A program made the translations under genes and the position numbers. A stretch of 64,000 nucleotides of DNA from Impatiens glandulifera (Eukaryota > Streptophyta > Magnoliopsida > Ericales > Balsaminaceae): contig NC_061867.1 of assembly GCF_907164915.1 (NCBI RefSeq), positions 35,709,751 through 35,773,750 on the forward strand. The letters run 5' to 3'. The first letter of the stretch is position 1. Each line of letters starts with the position of its first letter. Below, piece after piece: positions 57,215-64,000 of this stretch. The notes beneath the pieces were generated by a model. It did no database searches and was not told the DNA's origin. It saw only the letters and a list, made by a program, of their open reading frames with translations.

Positions 57215-58500
57215 TGTTGGAATTAAGTCAATTCCATTAATGAATGGAAATAAGATTGTAAATAAATAAAATCAAATAAAATTCACACAAATTCAAACGT
57301 GAATTAATGGTGAATTTAATCCAAAATATAATTAAATATTAATTATTTAATTAATATTTAATGCCTAATTAAAAAATTAAAGCATAATGTTATGATAAAC
57401 ATTTAATTTTAATTGGCCTATTGGACAACGTATGGACTCTTCAATTAGCTATCATTGAATGTCTAACATTGTATTAGCTTATAAAAGTAAGCTTTCATAC
57501 AAATAATATTAATAATAATTAACATTATATGTACACAATAAAGACTTATCTTTATTTGTAGGTTCTTCTATTTAGATGAACAACTTTATCTTATCGAAAT
57601 AAGCCATCATCTCCTTTGCAACATCGCGACTCGTATTTCTGAAACATCAAAGACAAAGATTTTCGATGGAAAAAGCTACTAAATAACTTAGCATATGAAA
57701 CTGTTTTAAGATTGTTAGATATCTTGTCTTGAAATAACAGAAAATATATATAAAATGATGTTACAAATAAATTAAATAAATACAATATTACAAAGAACGA
57801 AATCACCGGATTGAGATGTTGATTCGAGGTATGTGTTAGACACATTTCCCTTTAAACAGTTTCATCGTCTCCCGTTTGTGTTGGAGCTTATCGTAGGTGG
57901 CTGTCTCCGAGGGTACAACGAATTCAGTAGTGATTCTGTACTAAAATCACTACTCGTCGAACTTGACCAGCATACCTGAACTATCACCGGGCTTCAACGG
58001 AAATATCGAGCAAAGAACTCGAAGAACAATCACAAAACAAGAAGAGGGCTTTTGGAATTCTAGAGTGAAAAAAAATAAGATGATTGAGTGATGTGAAATG
58101 AATAATGAATGGGTATATATTGCTGAGAATTAAACCTTCAAATAAAACCATCCAAACGTTTATTAGCAATAAATATTACTCATTAATTTGTTAATTAGTC
58201 CATAACTAATTAACATCAGTCTATACGTTGATTTACTGAAATACAATGTTAGACATTCAATGCTAGTTAATTGAAGAGTCCATACGTTGTCTAATAGGCC
58301 AATTAAAGTTAAATGTTTATCATAATATTATGCTTTAATTTTTTAATTAAGCATTAAATATTAATTAAATAATTAATATTTAATTATAATTTGAATTAAA
58401 TTCACCGTTAATTCACGTTTGAATTTGTGTGAATTTTATTTGATTTTATTTATTTACAATCTTATTTTCATTCATTAATGGAATTGACTTAATTCCAACA
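57215..58500. mobile_element. Two LTR pieces in inverted orientation (260-bp arms)
   Basis: The left arm, 57215-57474, starts TGTTGGAATTAAGTC. The right arm, 58241-58500, is its reverse complement and ends CTTAATTCCAACA. By eye they differ at about a dozen positions. Beyond the 260 bases the two copies diverge: the left continues with a TATAAAAG box (57483-57490), the right (minus strand) with an ATATATAC box near 58115 and R-U5-like sequence to about 57800. No reading frame lies between. No target-site duplication is seen (GGGAT versus ATATC). Confidence 0.75.
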
Positions 58501-58540
58501 ATATCTTCTCAAATAGATTAGATTAAACATTTCAAAATAT

Positions 58541-58717
58541 GCTCTAATACCACTTGTTGAGAAAAGATCTAATCTAAACACGCGATAAAAGAAGATATAA
58601 AGATAAAGTGGTAAAGAATAATAAAGAACACAAGATATAACGAGGTTCGGCCAACAATGCCTACATCCTCGGAGAGTCGTCCATTCTATTGATATTCTAT
58701 GGAATAATGGTCCAACA
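58541..58717 (-). mobile_element. Short LTR end and tRNA-Met primer-binding site, minus strand
   Basis: On the minus strand the sequence ...TTTTCTCAACA (ending at 58555) is followed by AG and TGGTATTAGAGC, a tRNA-Met primer-binding site (58552-58541). If the LTR starts at TGTTGGACC (58717) it is only 163 bp, which would fit a TRIM-like element, but the outer end is uncertain. The inverted LTR piece ending at 58500 lies about 40 bases inside, so this element was invaded by another. Confidence 0.5.
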
Positions 58718-61379
58718 ATTATAACTATTGAGTACTCTCCAAAATTTCATCTCAAAATGGTCAACCATGTCGTGAATCAAACGAAAACATGTTGATTCAC
58801 CAACTCCTAAGTCATTATTCAATCTAATTAAGGACCTTTTGAACTCTCTTTTCATCATCAAGGATGGAGGATTCTCAATGTTCAAAGCAACCTCGTTTTA
58901 AGTTGGCGCTATTATGCTCGCGAAATCGACCAGTGCAAATGCTAAGTATATGCTGGTTCAGCTGAAGCACTAGCAATGAAATAAGAATAAATAAATTTGG
59001 TGAAATCATTTGTCCGATATTTAGATAAATCTGTTTTATTTCACTCATTCATATCAATAAATTTTATTAATAAACTCAAATCATGTTTTGCTTCATCAGC
59101 CTAAGTGAAAGTGATTATTGATACAATACCAGATTTTATTCAACAACATATTAATCCCTTGCCACTTTTTACATAATAGATTTATCACTTCAACTTATAT
59201 GCTAAGACATTTTTCCTTTTCATTCGATTTTTTTGGTAGTATCTATATTGATGAACTTTTGGAATATTTTTTCCTTTTCTATATTTTAGTTTTGAATTGA
59301 AAATATTAATATTAGAATACATTTTTTTTTATATTTACTTGGGAATAAAAAATTAGTTTCATATTATTAGTGAAAAACAACTTAATTTGGTTAAGATTCA
59401 AGATTTAAAGAAAGTATATATGCTAGTCTATACATTGAGGAATAGTTGAGGTTTAACATTGACCTAAAGACCCTAATTATTTATTTTTTATATATATATC
59501 TTGTCTCGACATTTGAAGTTGTGTGTTTATTTTCATAAAGAAATTTAGGATACCAAAATATTCAATTAAAATATTTAAAATGGTAGAAACCTAAGTTACT
59601 ATTTATTATATTTTCTTTGACTGCATCAATATATATGGAAGACTGTGAGGAAGGGTTGAGGGCAGTGCCTTCCAACGCCCCCCACCATTTTTCCATTTCC
59701 CATGCTCTCTACTCATTCCCTCATATATCTTTTATCAAATTTTCTTTTTTTTTTTTCATTTTTTTTGGGTATAAACTAAGCCTTATTTTATTTAAATGAT
59801 TATTAATATTATTTAATCATACCAAAAAAACATTTAAGGTTTAGAGGGACTCAAAACATTAAGAACCCAAATAAATAAATAAATAAGCTTCAATCATTCT
59901 TTATAATTAAGTGGAATGATACAATTTATTTTTTCTAATTTAAAAACTTATATAGATAGAATGAACAATGAAACTCGATTTTTTGAAAAACAAAAACCTT
60001 GTAGAAAACACAATCTAGACAAAAAAAAATAAAAAGTTTATTTGAAAACACATCTCTAAATTTAGAATTGAGTTAAATCTGAATGAGTTTTTGAGTGAGA
60101 GAATGTATGGAGCTAACATAAAATAAAAAAAGTTCATTGAAATAAAAAGAGAAAGTTATTAATCCAATCCAATCCAATCCAATCCTCCACCAAGGTGTTT
60201 AATATTTTAAAAATTGAGGTGAGAACGACGTCGTTTGAGTAGTTAGGCAGTTGGAGAAAAAAAGTGTAGGCATGTCATAGGGAGTCTTGAGATGGCTTTA
60301 TACAATGGAGATAGAAAAAACAACCAACATTAATAGTACTTTCACTTTCACATATAAAGATATAATGCAGTGTGAATGTGCATGCACATGCATGGTTTCC
60401 ATTCATGTCGGCCTCTCAATTAGGTTTCCATCCTAACAATGTCCCTTACAACCTATATCCTAGAGTAAGTACTAAACCTACAATTACATTAATAAATCAA
60501 ATAATTGTTAATTATACCCTATAGAAGTCTTCATGGCCACCAATTAATTAACATATATGAAAAAACAATCTCATGTATTTTGGATCAAACAATTACATTT
60601 CGGATGCTCCAAGTAATTCATAGGTGACCTCGGTTGATCCGCAAACCGAGGGCGAATCACATGCATCAAAAACAACGAAACAAAAGCTAATGACGTTGAG
60701 ATCGGTCTTTATTTTGATTCATCTTATTATCACTGGGAGACAAAAAGTTGTGAAGGATCAAATTTGTAACTTTTGTAAAAAAAAACTGTCAAATTTGTAA
60801 CTTTTGAAAAAAAGAAACTGAAATTTTGAAACATTTGTTGCTTAGATGAGACAACACTTGGGGTTTTTGGTATACTTACCCTAATTTGCTTAATTATATT
60901 GGTTTTGAACTTATAATTTTATGCTCTAGCACTAAATTATATAATTTGACTATTAATAAATTATAATTTTTCTTAAAAAAAGAAAGACAAAAATAAACTC
61001 TCCCATCACACCTCTCTTTTGATGATTTGCTCAACAAAGAACAAATAACAGCTACCACACCATTAATTTGAACGAAAGTTGTTCATTTCAAAGATAAAAT
61101 TAGTCCACAAAGACTCTATTGTCCCAAAACATTTTACTAATATTTCACTTTTGAAGAATTATATATATTATTTTGTATGCCTCAATTGTCGTCAGTTTGT
61201 AATCTAAACGCTCTTAGATCGAATAATATTCAACTTATTTAAATCGCTAACGTCGTAGATAAATTTATGTAATCTTTTAAGTCCAACCAAAAAAAATAAT
61301 TATTTAAACTTTTATGTAACCCAACTTCTTAAAAATTATAATAACTTTATATTACTAGTTAATAAGATAAATTCACCAA
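58718..61379. other. AT-rich intergenic region
   Basis: No gene is established. A GC-richer island at 59628-59720 contains a GGAAGG/CCTTCC stem. There is an (AATCC)5 microsatellite at about 60159-60184, a perfect AACGACGTCGTT palindrome at 60224-60235, and an 8-bp hairpin CCTCGGTT/AACCGAGG at 60628-60651. Confidence 0.5.
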
Positions 61380-61641
61380 GGCTTCGTTTGATGAAAGGGT
61401 TTTTGGGATAAAACTCAGTTTTTATCCCAAAACCTAAACATTTTATCAACAATTAAATCAAATAATTTTATTATTTAAATACCAAAATTACCCTCTAATT
61501 TTATCCTCTCTCTAAACCATCATTCTGTCACTTACACTATATCCTCTAACGTTAAAGGGCAAATTAGTCTTCAAATTTTAAAAATCAATTTTTTCCTACT
61601 TTTTAGACAAAAGCCAAAAAACCCCTTCCTCAAACAAGGCC
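61380..61641. mobile_element. MITE with GGCTTCGTTTG / CAAACAAGGCC termini
   Basis: 262 bp. The left end GGCTTCGTTTGATGAAAGGG and the right end CCCCTTCCTCAAACAAGGCC form an imperfect inverted repeat, flanked by CAA on both sides (61377-61379 and 61642-61644). The termini and 3-bp duplication place it near the Tourist-like group; its interior shares only composition and the phrase AAAATTACCCTCTAATTT with copies 1 and 2. Confidence 0.7.
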
Positions 61642-61823
61642 CAACCTTGTCCTAGATTTCTAACTTAACTCTGAATGTGTTTAATAAGGTAATTAATCTC
61701 TCAAAATTTATCTTATTTACTTTAAAGTTTAAACTATTCAATGATTATGTATATGTAAACAAATAAAAGAAAAAGTAATTGAAAGTCTAAGCAGTAAAAA
61801 AAGTAAGCAAAATGGCAGGGAGA

Positions 61824-61933
61824 GTGACGTCACATAGAGTCGCCTCATACATTCTTCTATTATCAGGCCTTTGAACCTGTCAATGTCAGCTCCATCGATC
61901 TCTCTTCTCTCTTCTCTCTCTGTCAATATAAAC
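61824..61933 (+). promoter_or_regulatory. Core promoter of the right-hand gene
   Basis: A perfect GTGACGTCAC palindrome (61824-61833, the TGACGTCA bZIP/CRE-type site) lies about 95 bases upstream of a TATA box (TATAAAC, 61927-61933). A CT-rich tract follows to 62030, as in plant 5' UTRs. Confidence 0.55.
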
Positions 61934-62030
61934 CCACTTTTCTCTTCATCAATTTCTTCATTCTTTCACACACACTCTCTCTCCCCTTTTAAGTTTTAAT
62001 CAGCTCAAAAGCTTCTTTTCTTTCTCTCCC

Positions 62031-62591
62031 ATGGAAGAAGAAGATGAAGAAAATCTCATCAAAAACCAACCCACCATCATCATCCCTCCATTACTAATCA
62101 TGGTCTTTGATCTCAACCCAGATCTCATTGCAGCAGAGGCTGTGGTAGTTCATTCTCATTAGTTTGGTGCTATCCTATCTGAGCTTTTCTACAAATTTTT
62201 CTTTTTTTTTTTGAATTTTTTCTGTTCTTGACCTTGTAAGACCTTTTCTTGACCTTGTAAGACCTCTCACCTTCTTGTTCTATTCTATTTTATTTGATTT
62301 GGTTGATCTTATCTCTGTGTTTACAGATTTAAAATCTAACTTTAATCTCCCTCTTTTTCCGATCAACTCATGTTCTCCTTCCTTGTCTATCCCTCCTGAG
62401 CTGTTTTTTTGTTACTTTTTTTCAAATAATAAGAAGTTGCATGAAACATTTTTTTTCTTTTTTTCTCATATGTTCTGTTCTTTAGCTTGACCTTAGTCTG
62501 GACCTGCAAAATGGGGCACTGTAAAAGGAGGGGTTCGGTTTGGTTGGATCTTTTCATGTGCAGATCTGTGAAGTGAAGGATGTGCTTTCTC
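62031..62591 (+). CDS. Unrecognised host gene, first two predicted exons (3' partial)
   Basis: The ATG at 62031 is the first after a TATA box and CT-rich leader. Exon 1 (62031-62144) encodes MEEEDEENLIKNQPTIII, PPLLIMVFDLNPD and LIAAEAV. Its frame would stop at a TAG (62160-62162) if unspliced, giving a 43-residue peptide. A donor GTAGTT (62145) and an acceptor TTTCATGTGCAG (62552-62563) would join in phase to ICEVKDVLSRE-type sequence. A strong donor GTGAGTAC (62592) would make exon 2 a 28-base microexon; without that splice the frame reads on as EYKTCTVFVLLSGG. Later exons would lie beyond 62600 or outside the window. I do not recognise the family. Confidence 0.4.
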
Positions 62592-64000
62592 GTGAGTACA
62601 AAACATGCACTGTGTTTGTATTATTGTCTGGTGGCCATCCCCCACCTTTTTTTTTTATTATTATATAAAGGCACTTCTTATGTACCTTATGCTTATTTCT
62701 TATATAAAGCTGACCATCTGAAAGTTTATGTTTTCTTACACTTGTTTTTTCTTTCACATGTATTATTTTCTATGAATTACTTATAAAAAATTGAAATGAA
62801 GTTAAAGAAAAATCGAAATTATCGGGTTTTCTTCGATATTTCTCAGAACGAGGGTTGTGACTATAAGATATCGTATACTAAACTTTGGTTGCAAAAATTA
62901 AAATACATTAATTGGCTATTGCAATGGTATTAATATGTTGATGAAGATTGAAACCCAATGTGAATTAAAAATGCTTCATAATTAATTAATGTAATAATTC
63001 AGAATGAAATATATAAAAGAGCATGCAATCTATTGAAATATATATACAGATGAAATTCATTTTGTCACAAATTAAAGAGTCTAATAAAAGAGAGACAAGT
63101 TCTATATTAGGAATTAATGGACTGATCTTGTAAATGAAAGAATAAAGTTAATACAACCAAATTTGACAGAACTGGTTTTATAAGTTATAACCACGGTGGA
63201 TTTGAGAATTTTTCAGACCGACGTCAACAATTTGGTTGTACATTTACAACATTTCGGTGTACTGATCGAACCGCTTATCCTATTGAATTAAAATATATAA
63301 AAGGTGATTAGGTTTCATCAATTGGTTATGTTCTTATCTTGGAGTTAAATCTTGAAAGGAAATAATTTCAGCTGATCTTTCCAATCTACTATTTGTTTTT
63401 TTGGCTTTTGACTTCTTTTTTCTATTATTCATTTGATCTAGTTTTTCCCCAAAAAGAAAAGTCTGAATTCCTTCACTCTTAAAGTCAAATTTCTTGGCTT
63501 TTGACCTCTTTTTTATAATCCAATTAGCCCTAAAAGTAAAATAAAGATAGGTGACAGATAAGAAGGCCTCAAGATCATGAAGAAACCACTTAGTGGGAAA
63601 TTGTATATGAAATATGAACATGACAAATTAGAACATGAAGAAACCATTATATTGAGGGTTGTTTCAAGATAACATAAAATGATGAATTGTTTTCAAATAA
63701 CTCAAACTAGACATTGGAGTAAATACATCAAAAGACCATTATTTATTAAAACATATTATAAATTATTTTGGTCATTTTTTTCATCTTTGAAATTTGAAAA
63801 GATAAAAAAGGGGAAATTGAGAGAAAATCCAACATTGACATCTAGTACAAAATGATGATGTCCACAGGTTGGCGTTGAAAATCTATATAACTTTTCCTTT
63901 GTCTTGTTTCTTTATATATGTGATTGAGAAAAAAGCACGGGAAGTGAATCATCATTAGTATTCTTCTCAGTTGAGAGAGCAGTTTTGTATGTATTTGACA
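62592..64000. other. Probable intron or downstream region of the right-hand gene
   Basis: AT- and T-rich, with no confident exon. A minus-strand 95-codon open frame (63334-63621) is Lys-rich and low-complexity. A TATA-like CTATATAA lies near 63881-63888 close to the edge. Confidence 0.4.

Noticed and set aside
59628..59720. GC-richer island as a small gene or miRNA precursor
   Set aside because: The open frame quickly enters low-complexity Phe codons, and apart from a 6-bp GGAAGG/CCTTCC stem no long hairpin forms.
63334..63621. Minus-strand 95-codon open frame with repeated Lys-rich motif
   Set aside because: Low-complexity AT-rich DNA with a short internal repeat; no recognisable domain and no promoter or splice context.

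Overview
This is a window of plant nuclear DNA, almost certainly from a eudicot. It holds the end of a P-class pentatricopeptide-repeat (PPR) gene and very AT-rich intergenic DNA. It also holds Copia/sirevirus retrotransposons primed by initiator tRNA-Met, an endogenous plant pararetrovirus, Tourist-like MITEs, SINE-like repeats and long minisatellites. I cannot name the species. The accessory open reading frames of the sirevirus resemble gene models I associate with Lamiales genome drafts, but that is a weak impression.

Layout. 1-1238: 3' part of a PPR gene running off the left edge. 1239-4394: AT-rich spacer. 4395-7506: 5'-truncated copy (A) of a roughly 3-kb LTR-like repeat family, split by a 556-bp MITE. 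7798 to about 18915: a 3'-truncated sirevirus-type Copia element with 5' LTR, primer-binding site, gag and pol, followed by three tandem, diverged copies of an accessory gene (a, b, c), each with its own TATA-like box. About 18915-23640: a decayed caulimovirid-like pararetrovirus (coat protein, protease-RT-RNase H, downstream ORF2, duplicated promoter-like region). 24968-28116 and 28500-31476: copies B and C of the LTR-like family. About 32090-35470: a decayed Copia element on the minus strand, split by a Tourist-like MITE. 36260-36512: a short inverted-repeat element. 38770-42385: three layers of tandem repeats, one of which carries tRNA-like (SINE-like) heads. 42386-50100: mostly AT-rich, with a possible LINE tail, a SINE, a possible orphan exon and a second Tourist-like MITE. 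50102 to about 52510: decayed Copia gag-integrase. 52590-54570: an array of short hairpins whose stems change while staying paired. 54680-56930: copy D of the LTR-like family. 56931-58717: nested, inverted LTR fragments. 61380-61641: a third MITE. 61824-62591: promoter and first exons of an apparent host gene running right.

How the parts fit together. The window is mainly a nest of transposable elements between two host genes. The sirevirus is the only element with long intact reading frames. Its extra genes sit where sireviruses carry an env-like ORF, and the third has a cluster of E2F-type sites upstream of its TATA box. The LTR-like family is unified across four copies by a conserved TATA box, a GACGTC-type palindrome and an internal minisatellite built on AGGACCGAG. 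The two features least explained by known families are the hairpin array at 52590-54570 and the triplicated accessory gene cassette at 14665-18915.
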